Shown here: positions 17,490-25,277 of the stretch, one piece after another
Layout: every line of letters starts with the position of its first letter
Position numbering within the stretch: position 1 is the first letter of the stretch
Source of the DNA: JAWOJF01 sp046481785
Lineage (GTDB): Bacteria; Bacteroidota; Ignavibacteria; Ignavibacteriales; Ignavibacteriaceae
DNA: 38,929 nucleotides
Assembly: GCA_046481785.1 (NCBI GenBank)
Contig: JAWOJF010000202.1
Coordinates: 1 to 38,929, forward strand
Reading direction: 5' to 3'
Made by a program: the position numbers and the translations under genes
Notes under the pieces: model-generated
What the model was told of the DNA's origin: nothing
The model's input: only the letters and a program-made list of their open reading frames with translations
Databases searched by the model: none

Positions 17490-20288
17490 ATGGCTAAACA
17501 ACCAAAATATGTTTACTTCTTCGGCGGAAAAAAAGCCGATGGAAAAGCAGAAATGAAAGCTTTGCTTGGCGGCAAAGGTGCTAACCTTGCTGAAATGGTT
17601 AATATCGGCTTACCTGTTCCTGCTGGTTTTACTATTACCACAGAAGTATGTACTTACTACTATGATAATAAAAGGAAATACCCTAAGGAATTAAAAGCCC
17701 AGGTGCTGGCTTCAATGAAAAAAGTTGAAGATGTTATGGGTGCTAAATTTGGTGATGTTAAGAATCCGCTTCTTGTATCTGTCCGTTCAGGCGCAAGAGC
17801 ATCAATGCCGGGTATGATGGATACTATTCTTAACCTTGGTTTAAATGATGTAACAGTTCAGGGATTAATTAACAAAACAGGCAATGCCAGGTTTGCATAT
17901 GATTCATACAGAAGATTTGTTCAGATGTACGGCGATGTTGTACTGGATCTAAAGCCGGTAGGCAAACATGATGCCGATCCGTTTGAAGAAATTCTTGACA
18001 GAAAGAAACATGAGAACGGCTTTAAGCTTGATACTGAGTTAACCGCTGAACATTTAAAAGAACTTGTTGCAGAATTTAAAACTGCTATAAAAGAAAAAAC
18101 AGGAAGTGACTTCCCCGATGATCCTATGGAACAGTTATGGGGCGCAGTCGGCGCTGTATTCGGATCATGGATGAATGAAAGAGCAATCGTTTACCGTAAA
18201 TTAAATAATATCCCTGCATGGTGGGGAACCGCAGTAAACATCCAGTCAATGGTATTCGGTAATATGGGCGAAGACTCAGGAACCGGTGTTGCTTTTACAC
18301 GCGATGCTGCTTCCGGCGAAAATGTTTTCTACGGTGAATACTTATTTAATGCTCAGGGTGAAGATGTGGTTGCAGGTACAAGAACTCCGCATCCTATTGT
18401 GGAACTTGAAAAAGACAATCCAAAGATTTATAAGGAACTTGACAAAAACCGTAAACTGCTCGAAAAACATTACAAAGATATGATGGATATCGAGTTCACT
18501 ATTCAGCAGGGCAAATTATGGATGCTCCAGTGCCGTGTTGGTAAAAGAACCGGTTTTGCTGCAGTTAAAATGGCAGTTGATATGGTTAAAGAAAAATTAA
18601 TTGGAAAAGAAGAAGCCATTAAGAGAATTGAACCCAACCAGTTAAACCAGCTTCTGCGCCCTATCTTTGATCTTGATGAAAAGAAAAAAGCTATAGCTGA
18701 AGGAAGATTTTTGGCAAAAGGCCTTAATGCAGGTCCCGGTGCTGCCTCAGGTAAAGTTGCATTAAGTGCACAGGATGCTGAAATAATGGCTAAAAACGGT
18801 GAGCCTGTTATTCTTGTTAGAATTGAAACATCACCTGAAGATATTAAAGGTATGGATGCATCTGAAGGTATTTTAACAGCAAGAGGAGGAATGACCTCTC
18901 ATGCAGCACTTGTTGCCCGTCAGATGGGTAAAGTTTGCGTTGCAGGCTGCGGTGCTTTAAAGATCAACTACAAAGAACAAACAATTGAAGTTGAAGGTAA
19001 AGATATAGTTGTAAGAGAAGGTGAATATATTTCTATTGATGGTTCAACAGGTGAAGTAATTGCCGGAAAAATTGAAACCAAACCTTCTGAAGTTATCCAG
19101 GTTCTTATTGATAAAACTCTTGATCCTAAAGACTCAGATGTTTACCAGACATATGCAAGCCTTATGAAATGGGCTGATACTTACAGAAAATTAACTATCA
19201 GAACGAATGCAGATCAGCCTGACCAGGCAGCAAATGCTATTTCATTTGGCGCTGAAGGAATAGGCCTCTGCCGTACAGAACATATGTTCTTTGGCGGTGA
19301 CAGAATTATGGCTGTAAGAAAAATGATTGTTTCCGATACCGTTGAAGACAGGAAAGCTGCACTTGCAGAACTTCTTCCATTACAGAGAGAAGATTTCCAT
19401 GGTATCTTTAAAGCAATGAACGGTTTCCCTGTTACAATCAGAACTCTCGATCCTCCATTGCATGAGTTCTTACCTCATTCAGAAAGAGAAATAAGAGAGC
19501 TTGCTGATGCTTTGGGAATACCTGAAGAAAAGTTAGTAGAAAAGATCAACAGTCTGCATGAATTTAATCCCATGCTTGGATTCAGAGGATGCCGTTTAGG
19601 TACACTTTATCCTGAAATTACAGAAATGCAGGCACGCGCTATTATTGAAGCAGCCTGTGATGTTGCCGCTGAAGGAATAAAAGTAAAACCTGAAATTATG
19701 ATTCCTCTTGTGGGTCATGTTAATGAATTCAAATTACAGGAAAAAATTGTAAGACAGGTTGCCGATGAGGTATTCAAAGAAAAAGGAAAAAAACTCCCTT
19801 ACATGGTTGGAACCATGATCGAACTTCCGCGTGCATGCGTTACTGCAGATGAAATTGCTCAGCGCGCCGAGTTCTTCAGCTTTGGTACCAATGACTTAAC
19901 ACAGACAACTTTCGGCTTATCAAGAGATGATGCAGGTAAATTCCTTCCAATGTATGTACAGGAAGAAATTTTACCAATTGATCCTTTTGAAGCAATCGAT
20001 CAGTCTGGTGTTGGTATCTTGATGAAGATGGGAACAGAAAAAGGAAGATCCACACGCCCTGACCTTAAAGTTGGTATCTGCGGAGAACATGGCGGCGAAC
20101 CTTCTTCAGTTGAATTCTGCCATAATATTGGCTTGAACTATGTAAGCTGCTCCCCTTTCAGAGTGCCGATTGCAAGACTTGCAGCAGCAAGAGCGGTTGT
20201 TATGGAAGAGAAACCAAAAAGAGCCGTAAAAAAAGCATCTGCTAAAAAGCCTGCAGCTAAAAAAGCATCTGCTAAAAAGAAAAAATAA
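17490..20288 (+). CDS. ppdK: Pyruvate, phosphate dikinase with Lys/Ala-rich C-terminal tail
   Basis: Interconverts pyruvate + ATP + Pi and PEP + AMP + PPi in central carbon metabolism. At 932 residues it is longer than the usual 870-890. Seen in order: the ATP-grasp start GGKGANLAEMVNIGLPVP, RSGARASMPGMMDTILNLGL, the phosphohistidine loop GGMTSHAALVARQMG (His471), FGAEGIGLCRTEHMF, GFRGCRLG, and the PEP site CGEHGGEPSSVEF with catalytic Cys864. After residue about 905 a tail of KKASAKKPAAKK-type repeats, like histone H1 or bacterial nucleoid-protein tails, is added. Codon use is smooth, and the strong GGAGG ribosome-binding site suggests high expression. A hairpin follows the stop. Confidence 0.96.
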   Translation: MAKQPKYVYFFGGKKADGKAEMKALLGGKGANLAEMVNIGLPVPAGFTITTEVCTYYYDNKRKYPKELKAQVLASMKKVEDVMGAKFGDVKNPLLVSVRSGARASMPGMMDTILNLGLNDVTVQGLINKTGNARFAYDSYRRFVQMYGDVVLDLKPVGKHDADPFEEILDRKKHENGFKLDTELTAEHLKELVAEFKTAIKEKTGSDFPDDPMEQLWGAVGAVFGSWMNERAIVYRKLNNIPAWWGTAVNIQSMVFGNMGEDSGTGVAFTRDAASGENVFYGEYLFNAQGEDVVAGTRTPHPIVELEKDNPKIYKELDKNRKLLEKHYKDMMDIEFTIQQGKLWMLQCRVGKRTGFAAVKMAVDMVKEKLIGKEEAIKRIEPNQLNQLLRPIFDLDEKKKAIAEGRFLAKGLNAGPGAASGKVALSAQDAEIMAKNGEPVILVRIETSPEDIKGMDASEGILTARGGMTSHAALVARQMGKVCVAGCGALKINYKEQTIEVEGKDIVVREGEYISIDGSTGEVIAGKIETKPSEVIQVLIDKTLDPKDSDVYQTYASLMKWADTYRKLTIRTNADQPDQAANAISFGAEGIGLCRTEHMFFGGDRIMAVRKMIVSDTVEDRKAALAELLPLQREDFHGIFKAMNGFPVTIRTLDPPLHEFLPHSEREIRELADALGIPEEKLVEKINSLHEFNPMLGFRGCRLGTLYPEITEMQARAIIEAACDVAAEGIKVKPEIMIPLVGHVNEFKLQEKIVRQVADEVFKEKGKKLPYMVGTMIELPRACVTADEIAQRAEFFSFGTNDLTQTTFGLSRDDAGKFLPMYVQEEILPIDPFEAIDQSGVGILMKMGTEKGRSTRPDLKVGICGEHGGEPSSVEFCHNIGLNYVSCSPFRVPIARLAAARAVVMEEKPKRAVKKASAKKPAAKKASAKKKK

Positions 20289-20299
20289 AAACAGCCTGC

Positions 20300-20327
20300 C
20301 CTGCCCCTTCTCTTTGGAAGGGGCAGG
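20300..20327. terminator. Strong hairpin after ppdK
   Basis: CCTGCCCCTTC and GAAGGGGCAGG form a perfect 11-bp stem around a 6-base loop, 12 bases after the ppdK stop. No T-run follows on the plus strand, so it may be a rho-independent terminator of poor quality, a transcript-stabilising stem, or a copy of the GC-rich hairpin repeat seen elsewhere in the window. Confidence 0.6.
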
Positions 20328-20365
20328 AGATGGCCTTCACCATTAAATTTAAGAGGTAGCGAAGA

Positions 20366-21400
20366 ATGAAATTATCAGACTTCAAGTATAACTTACCGAA
20401 GACTGCTATTGCTAAATATCCCGTTTCTCCCAGAGATAAGGCAAAGCTTATGGTTATTAATAGGGAAACAGAGGAAATTGAGAATAAAGTATTTACCGAC
20501 GTTGTTGATTATATGGAAAAAGGGGATTGTCTTGTTGTAAACGAGACCCGTGTTTTTCAGGCGAGATTATATGGTAAGAAAGAAAAAACCAATGCTAAAA
20601 TTGAAGTCTTTTTATTAAGGGAACTTAACTCAGAAGAATGTATCTGGGATGTTATTGTTGATCCTGCAAGAAAAGTTAGAATTGGAAATAAAATCTATTT
20701 TAATGATAAGCTCTGGTGCGAAGTAATCGATAATACCACTTCACGGGGCAGAACAGTAAGGTTTAATCAGCCGGGTAATGTATTTAAGGCTGTTGAAAAG
20801 ATTGGCTTAACTCCGCTTCCGCCTTACATTAAAAGAGATCCAGAACCGGAAGATAAAGAGAATTACCAGACAGTTTATGCAAAGGTTGACGGGGCTGTTG
20901 CAGCTCCTACTGCAGGGCTTCATTTTACTCAAAAACTTCTTCAGAAGATTGAGAAAAAAGGTGTAACTATCGTCCCTGTTATACTTCATATCGGGCTTGG
21001 AACATTCCGCCCGGTGGAAGTGGAAGACCTTACTAAACATAAAATGGATTCGGAATTTTTTGAAATTACTCCTCATTCTTCCGAATTAATTAATAAATCG
21101 ATAAACTCAAAGCATAATGTGTTTGTTGTTGGCACAAGCACCTGCCGTGCACTTGAAACAAGTGTTACTGCAGACGGTTTTGTTAAGCCTAACAGGGGCT
21201 GGACTGATAAGTTTATCTATCCGCCTTATGATTTTAAAATAGCAGACGCGCTTATCACCAATTATCATGCTCCCGAATCAACCCTGCTAATGCTTGTTAG
21301 TGCATTTGCCGGAGATGATCTTATGAATAAGGCATACAAAAAAGCTATGAAGGAAAATTACAGGTTCCTTAGTTATGGCGATGCTATGTTAATTATATAA
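20366..21400 (+). CDS. queA: tRNA preQ1(34) S-adenosylmethionine ribosyltransferase-isomerase
   Basis: Transfers the ribosyl part of S-adenosylmethionine to preQ1 in the tRNA anticodon to make epoxyqueuosine. 344 residues, typical length. Seen: MKLSDFKYNLPKTAIAKYP at the N-terminus, VVNETRVFQARL, PLPPYIKRDPEPEDKENYQT, GAVAAPTAGLHFT, LHIGLGTFRPV, TSTCRALE and ITNYHAPESTLLMLVSAF. It lies in its own unit after the ppdK hairpin with an AGAGG ribosome-binding site near 20351. With queC at the window start, the organism appears to make queuosine de novo. Confidence 0.96.
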   Translation: MKLSDFKYNLPKTAIAKYPVSPRDKAKLMVINRETEEIENKVFTDVVDYMEKGDCLVVNETRVFQARLYGKKEKTNAKIEVFLLRELNSEECIWDVIVDPARKVRIGNKIYFNDKLWCEVIDNTTSRGRTVRFNQPGNVFKAVEKIGLTPLPPYIKRDPEPEDKENYQTVYAKVDGAVAAPTAGLHFTQKLLQKIEKKGVTIVPVILHIGLGTFRPVEVEDLTKHKMDSEFFEITPHSSELINKSINSKHNVFVVGTSTCRALETSVTADGFVKPNRGWTDKFIYPPYDFKIADALITNYHAPESTLLMLVSAFAGDDLMNKAYKKAMKENYRFLSYGDAMLII

Positions 21401-21420
21401 GCTTTAGTTGAAATATTCTA

Positions 21421-21486
21421 ATGTATGAACGAATGTTTGTATGTTTGTATGAGAATAACATACATCCATACATTCATTCAATCATA
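21421..21486. repeat. Imperfect inverted repeat upstream of ispD
   Basis: GAACGAATGTTTGTATG (from 21427) pairs with most of CATACATCCATACATTCATTC (to 21479), giving an imperfect stem of about 25 positions with roughly four or five mismatches. It is built from ATGT/GAAT words and could be a terminator or attenuator between queA and ispD, or just low-complexity DNA. Confidence 0.4.
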
Positions 21487-21546
21487 CCGCTTCCGGCATT
21501 AAGAAAGAAATAAACTTGATCACATTGATTAGTAAACGCATTTAGG

Positions 21547-22296
21547 ATGAAAGTATTCGCAATTATTCCCGCCGGTGGAAAAGGTACAAGGAGCGGCAGT
21601 ACTCTCCCAAAACAGTATGTAAAAATAAAAGGGAAAGAACTTATTGTATATACGCTCGAAACATTTCAAAAAAACAAATTAGTTGATGAAATAATAATTC
21701 CTGCCGACCCTTCTTATTTTGACCTTTTACTTAAGCTTAAAAAAAAATACAAACTAACAAAAGTCACCCGCATTGTTGAAGGTGGTAAAGAAAGACAGGA
21801 TTCTGTTTATAATGGATTAACCTCACTTACAGATTCTCCGGCCCTTCTTACTCTTACTCGTAATCTTAATCGGATTAATCCGGGTACGATTAAGAAAGAA
21901 CAATTTTTTGCAGCCAAAACTGATCTTATCATAGTCCATGATGCAGCCCGCCCTCTCCTTCCGCAGGAAGTTTTAAGTAATGCAATTAAAACCGCAAAGA
22001 AAAAGGGGAATGCCCTTGTCTGCATAAAAGCCAAAGATACACTCATAAAAGGAAGCCGCACGGTTAATTCCTACTTAGACAGAAATGAGATTCTGTATGT
22101 TCAAACCCCCCAAATATTTAAATTCTCCGACCTGATGAATGCAATGAAAAAAGCTTATGATGATAATTTTACAGGTACAGATGAATCTATGCTTGTAAAA
22201 AGGCTTGGCAAAAAAGTTAATATTGTTGAGGGTTCGGTATTTAATTTTAAGGTAACTACTAAGGATGATCTGGAGCTTGTAAAAAGGCTTTTATAA
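21547..22296 (+). CDS. ispD: 2-C-methyl-D-erythritol 4-phosphate cytidylyltransferase with internal insertion
   Basis: Adds CMP to methylerythritol 4-phosphate in the MEP isoprenoid pathway, cytosolic. Seen: IPAGGKGTRSGSTLPKQY (nucleotide-binding loop with the catalytic Arg/Lys), EGGKERQDSVYNGL, IIVHDAARPLL, NEILYVQTPQIF and TGTDESMLVKRLGKKVNIVEGS. The protein is 249 residues against about 225-235 usual. The excess lies between NGL and LIIVHDAARP, where about 35 residues replace the usual 8 or so. The inserted DNA (about 21830-21915) is rich in CTTACTCGTAATCTTAATCGG-like words that resemble intergenic low-complexity repeats. The active-site residues are intact, so function is probably kept. 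Confidence 0.94.
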   Translation: MKVFAIIPAGGKGTRSGSTLPKQYVKIKGKELIVYTLETFQKNKLVDEIIIPADPSYFDLLLKLKKKYKLTKVTRIVEGGKERQDSVYNGLTSLTDSPALLTLTRNLNRINPGTIKKEQFFAAKTDLIIVHDAARPLLPQEVLSNAIKTAKKKGNALVCIKAKDTLIKGSRTVNSYLDRNEILYVQTPQIFKFSDLMNAMKKAYDDNFTGTDESMLVKRLGKKVNIVEGSVFNFKVTTKDDLELVKRLL

Positions 22297-22366
22297 GATC
22301 CCGTTTATACTTATATCTGGAAACACCTGAAGATTTTAGTTTGAAGTATTCCCATAAGGAGCTATT

Positions 22367-22917
22367 ATGTATAAATATAAAATATTTCTATTAATAATTC
22401 TTGTCCAAATTTCTCTTTACGCACAAAGTTATACGCTGAGTGCAAATGTTAAAATCTCTGCTTTGCATTCAGAACAGTTTGATAATAACAAATACGAAAA
22501 ATCCCTTAAGCTCTATCCCTTAAGTATTTACATTGGAAATACATTCAACCTTGATGATGATTACCAGTTAGAAGTTAGTCCGGGCATTTTGTTTGGCGGT
22601 GAAACTTTTGGCGGATTTGAAACCGGGATATATTTAAGAAGAAATTTAGGGGATACTTTTTTTGGAGGTATCGGTACAAATTTCCATTATAATTCAGGGC
22701 TTGGACATGGTACAACGGTTGAGGAGTACGTCCCTGACGGCCCAGTTTAGGTATAGTGGTAGGAGCAAGGTTAAGCAGTTCAGCTAAGTTTATTTTAAAT
22801 TATAGAAAAATGCTGTCTGAGGATTATGGTTATACTATGTTTGAAGGTAATACTTATCCGCGAAATTTATTCAGTATTATTCAGGCGGGCCTGGAGTTTG
22901 ATCTTTTCAGCTTATAA
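22367..22917 (+). pseudogene. Outer-membrane beta-barrel-like small protein, frameshifted
   Basis: The first frame (22367-22750, 127 residues) has a signal peptide (KIFLLIILVQISLYAQS) and alternating beta strands, then runs into a stop after YVPDGPV. The sequence continues without a gap in another frame from 22744: SLGIVVGARLSSSAKF through FSIIQAGLEFDLFSL and a stop at 22915-22917. A one-base loss around 22740-22746 explains this; adding one base rejoins YVPDGP to SLGIVV and gives a protein of about 182 residues ending in the aromatic C-terminal strand expected of an outer-membrane barrel. Function is unknown. The indel could be a true mutation or a sequencing error. Confidence 0.65.
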
Positions 22918-23002
22918 TTTATCCATTGGAGCCTCTGGAAAAATTGTCCCTTCCCACTCCTCTCGGAAATTGTCCTGCCCCTTCCATGGTTTTTGGAATG
23001 AA

Positions 23003-23058
23003 GTCCTGCCCCTTCCCTTGTCCCCCGGATAAGGGAAGGCCGGGATGGGTTCCCTGCC
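23003..23058. repeat. 56-bp hairpin repeat, copy 1
   Basis: A 56-bp element matches 25028-25083 with a single mismatch. Its core is CCTTCCCTT and AAGGGAAGG, a perfect 9-bp stem around a 10-11 base loop. Two shorter partial copies of its first part (TTGTCCCTTCC, TTGTCCTGCCCCTTCC) lie just before it at about 22944-22986. Confidence 0.8.
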
Positions 23059-23068
23059 GGTATGCAGG

Positions 23069-23133
23069 GTTTAACTGTTAAACGAGCGCTATCCATATAC
23101 CAGCCAGTTCACACACCCTGCTGACTAAAGTCA
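23069..23133. repeat. Two further small palindromes
   Basis: GTTTAAC-T-GTTAAAC (23069-23083) is a perfect 15-bp palindrome, and TGACTAAAGTCA (23122-23133) is a 12-bp palindrome. Both share an A/T-rich centre with the CACAGGCTTTAGCCTGTG family but have different arms. They lie in the non-coding stretch 22918-23159, which contains nothing coding that I recognise. Confidence 0.45.
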
Positions 23134-23159
23134 ACACCCCCTGTTTTTAGAGAGAAAAA

Positions 23160-23338
23160 TCACATTCTTTTAGAAATATACCTATAGCGGGATAAACCTA
23201 ACGCTTCTCCTTCAACAATCTTTATTTCTTCTTCTGTTAAGCCGTATAGCTGGTAAATAAGCTTGTCTTTTTCCTGTCCGTTGCCTGCATCTGCCGCTGT
23301 AGTGCGGTTTTTTCCTGGAGGCATATAGGCAGTAGCTT
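23160..23338 (-). pseudogene. C-terminal tail fragment of a type IIG restriction-modification enzyme (second copy, frameshifted)
   Basis: Read on the minus strand, the frame QEKTALQRQMQATDRK (from about 23317) shifts by one base into DKLIYQLYGLTEEEIKIVEG and ends at TGA 23160-23162. This is the C-terminus typical of large Eco57I-type methylase/restriction proteins. It is a diverged duplicate of the tail at 24555-24685: by eye roughly 85% identical over about 115 bases. The two copies form direct repeats flanking fic. No upstream part of the gene is left here; the three TTACTTTAAAGTAA palindromes begin a few bases away. Confidence 0.65.
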
Positions 23339-23345
23339 CCTAGTG

Positions 23346-23421
23346 TTACTTTAAAGTAATACTAAGACCTGTTGCATTACTTTAAAGTAACACTAATAGC
23401 AGGTGTATTACTTTAAAGTAA
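23346..23421. repeat. Three perfect 14-bp palindromes TTACTTTAAAGTAA at exact 31-bp spacing
   Basis: Identical copies at 23346-23359, 23377-23390 and 23408-23421. The start-to-start distance is 31 bp both times, close to three helical turns, so all sites face the same side of the DNA. The spacers share a leading CACTAA/TACTAA word but otherwise differ, and ACCTG/CAGGT flanks the middle copy. The arrangement looks like a cooperative operator or a transposon-end array. It lies 15 bases beyond the fic stop codon and upstream (minus strand) of the restriction-tail fragment. The protein that binds it is unknown. Confidence 0.75.
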
Positions 23422-23435
23422 TTGTATCATTTAGA

Positions 23436-24548
23436 TCAAATATCAGCAACTTTTAACAGAGTTGAAAACCTGTATACTGATGGTTTAGTTCCAGATCCTT
23501 TTTCAATTATTTCAATTATCTTATTTTCTAATAATTTATCAATATTTCTCTTAACAACAGGGGGTTTAGCCCCAAGAGCTTCTCTAAAATTTTTTGAACT
23601 AAAAACAGGCTTTTCGAAAAGAAAATCAAGTATTTTAATTGCATATTTAGAAGCTGTGATATTCATAATTTCCATTTTTAACGAATTATGCATATCAATT
23701 ATTTTTTTTGCCAGAATAATATTTTTATTAGTTTGCTCGATAACTGCATATAAAAAGAATTCAATCCAACCATCCCATAAATGATTCTCCGATATTGATT
23801 TTAATTTATCATAATATGTACTTCTGTTTGCTTCAAAATAAGAACTTATGTAGAAAAGTGGTTTGGACAGCACTTTTTTTTCACAAAGAAAAAGAGGGAT
23901 TAATAACCTTCCGATTCTTCCATTACCATCTAAGAAAGGATGAATAATTTCAAATTGAGCATGAATAATTGCTAACTGCACAAGCCTGTTTTTTTCGTCA
24001 GAGTGCATATATTTTTCAAGGTTGTCAAAATGAGTCATAATTGTTGTAGGTGATGGTGGTACAAAATAGGCCTCATCTATTTTTGAACCGGGTTTGCCAA
24101 TCCAGTTTTGAATTTTTCTAAAATTACCGGGATCCCTGTTTTCTCCGCGAACTCCTTTCATAAGTGTTATATGCATTTCCTTTATTAATCTTAAAGAAAT
24201 CGGAAAACCCTCTTTAATTTTATTAAATGACTGGTCTAAAGCTTTTCTATAGTTGCGAACTTCTTCAATATCCTCATAATTATGAATATTTACATTTCCT
24301 TTTGCTTCAAACTCAAGAACATCCTCCAGGGTTGCCTGAGTTCCCTCAATTCTTGAAGACAACACAGCTTCCTGAGTAGTTAATGGTGAAAATATTACTT
24401 CTGTATTGGGGATGCTGTGCAGCAGGCCTTCATACACGCCTAGCGCACGGCTGGCGTCTGAAATAAGTGCAGCAAATTTTTCCCAGTTTATTTTTACCGG
24501 TAAGGATTGTGGGACAAATGGTTTTTTGCCGCTCTCATTTTCATTCAT
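23436..24548 (-). CDS. Fic family protein (protein adenylyltransferase) with C-terminal winged helix
   Basis: A 370-residue Fic enzyme predicted to transfer AMP from ATP to hydroxyl side chains of target proteins. The N-terminal Fic_N part carries the inhibitory-helix motif SSRIEGT (Ser64-Glu68-Gly69), which in class II Fic proteins blocks ATP orientation. The catalytic core has HPFLDGNGRIGR (203-214) with the essential His203, complete and intact. The C-terminal 80 residues look like a winged-helix DNA- or protein-binding domain (FSSKNFREALGAKPPVVKRNIDKLLE). Its ATG lies three bases after the stop of the restriction-modification tail, so it was probably the downstream gene of that system. 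It is the only intact gene between 22918 and 25277. The target is unknown. Confidence 0.9.
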   Translation of the reverse strand: MNENESGKKPFVPQSLPVKINWEKFAALISDASRALGVYEGLLHSIPNTEVIFSPLTTQEAVLSSRIEGTQATLEDVLEFEAKGNVNIHNYEDIEEVRNYRKALDQSFNKIKEGFPISLRLIKEMHITLMKGVRGENRDPGNFRKIQNWIGKPGSKIDEAYFVPPSPTTIMTHFDNLEKYMHSDEKNRLVQLAIIHAQFEIIHPFLDGNGRIGRLLIPLFLCEKKVLSKPLFYISSYFEANRSTYYDKLKSISENHLWDGWIEFFLYAVIEQTNKNIILAKKIIDMHNSLKMEIMNITASKYAIKILDFLFEKPVFSSKNFREALGAKPPVVKRNIDKLLENKIIEIIEKGSGTKPSVYRFSTLLKVADI

Positions 24549-24551
24549 CGT

Positions 24552-24934
24552 TCATTCTCCTTCAACAATTTCTATTTCCTCCTCCGTTAAGCCGTATAGC
24601 TGGTAAACAAGCTGGTCTATCTGCCTGTCTGCTGCTTTTATCTGCCGCTGTAGTGCGGTTTTTTCCTGCGGCGTTTCAGCGGCTTCTATAAATCTCTTAA
24701 GATTAATAACATTAATCACCAGGTCACTAATTAATTTAAGAACTTCTTTGTGATCATTACTATGAATGTCTGGCAGAGGAAATGGGTTAAGATAATTCGT
24801 TTTAAAAACAAAGTATCCACCTCTAAGAACATAGCCTGTATTATTAAATACTACCATAAGACTGCTTCGTTATAAACTCCAGTTTTATACGATGTGCTGT
24901 TTCTTTCAAAACGTACAACCAGCTCAGAAATAAT
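24552..24934 (-). pseudogene. Type IIG restriction-modification (Eco57I-like) gene remnant: N-terminal stub joined to C-terminal tail
   Basis: Two pieces of one large gene family lie end to end on the minus strand. From 24931 the frame reads ISELVVRFERNSTSYKTG and VYNEAVLW before a stop at 24851, matching the N-terminal FERN...YNE region of Eco57I-type enzymes. From 24857 another frame reads LRGGYFVFKTNYLNPFPLPDI and ends in TALQRQIKAADRQ plus LVYQLYGLTEEEIEIVEGE (stop 24552-24554), the usual C-terminus of these proteins after the target-recognition domain. Everything between, normally several hundred to a thousand residues with the methylase and nuclease, has gone. The 101-codon C-terminal ORF might still be translated from ATG 24857 but would be catalytically empty. 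fic follows three bases later. Confidence 0.7.
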
Positions 24935-25027
24935 GTAAAGTGAGGATATAACTCCCCGATTTTTATAGATGAAATTATGTGTTTAAACGGAAAAAAGAAA
25001 CACTGCCTCTTAACACCTCCATTGTTT

Positions 25028-25083
25028 GTCCTGCTCCTTCCCTTGTCCCCCGGATAAGGGAAGGCCGGGATGGGTTCCCTGCC
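25028..25083. repeat. 56-bp hairpin repeat, copy 2
   Basis: Same 56-bp element as 23003-23058, with one C/T difference near its start and the perfect CCTTCCCTT/AAGGGAAGG stem. The two copies are in the same orientation and bracket the restriction-modification/fic remnant region. The remaining gap up to plsY (25084-25277) is AT-rich and presumably holds the plsY promoter; no site stands out. Confidence 0.8.
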
Positions 25084-25277
25084 ACCATTAACACTTAACT
25101 TCCCCCTTATATTGCCGGTCACAACTGAAACAGCTTCTTTTTGGTACAATTATAAAGACTTAACTGAACCGGCATTTTATACGATAATAATATAATGGAT
25201 ATGAATCTTTTCATTGAATCTTTAATCTTATATACTTAGTTTTAGTGCCACTTGTTATAAATTTTATATTATCAGAA

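Noticed and set aside
22826..23032. A 68-codon plus-strand ORF after the outer-membrane gene
   Set aside because: It overlaps the real continuation of the frameshifted gene in another frame and then the GC-rich repeats.
23341..23421. Three regularly spaced repeats as a small CRISPR array
   Set aside because: Repeats are only 14 bp and perfectly palindromic, spacers 17 bp and partly similar to each other, and no cas gene is in the window.
24844..25149. A 101-codon minus-strand ORF upstream of the restriction remnant
   Set aside because: It runs through the 56-bp hairpin repeat, has no recognisable domain, and the family-like FERN...YNE signal lies in a different frame.
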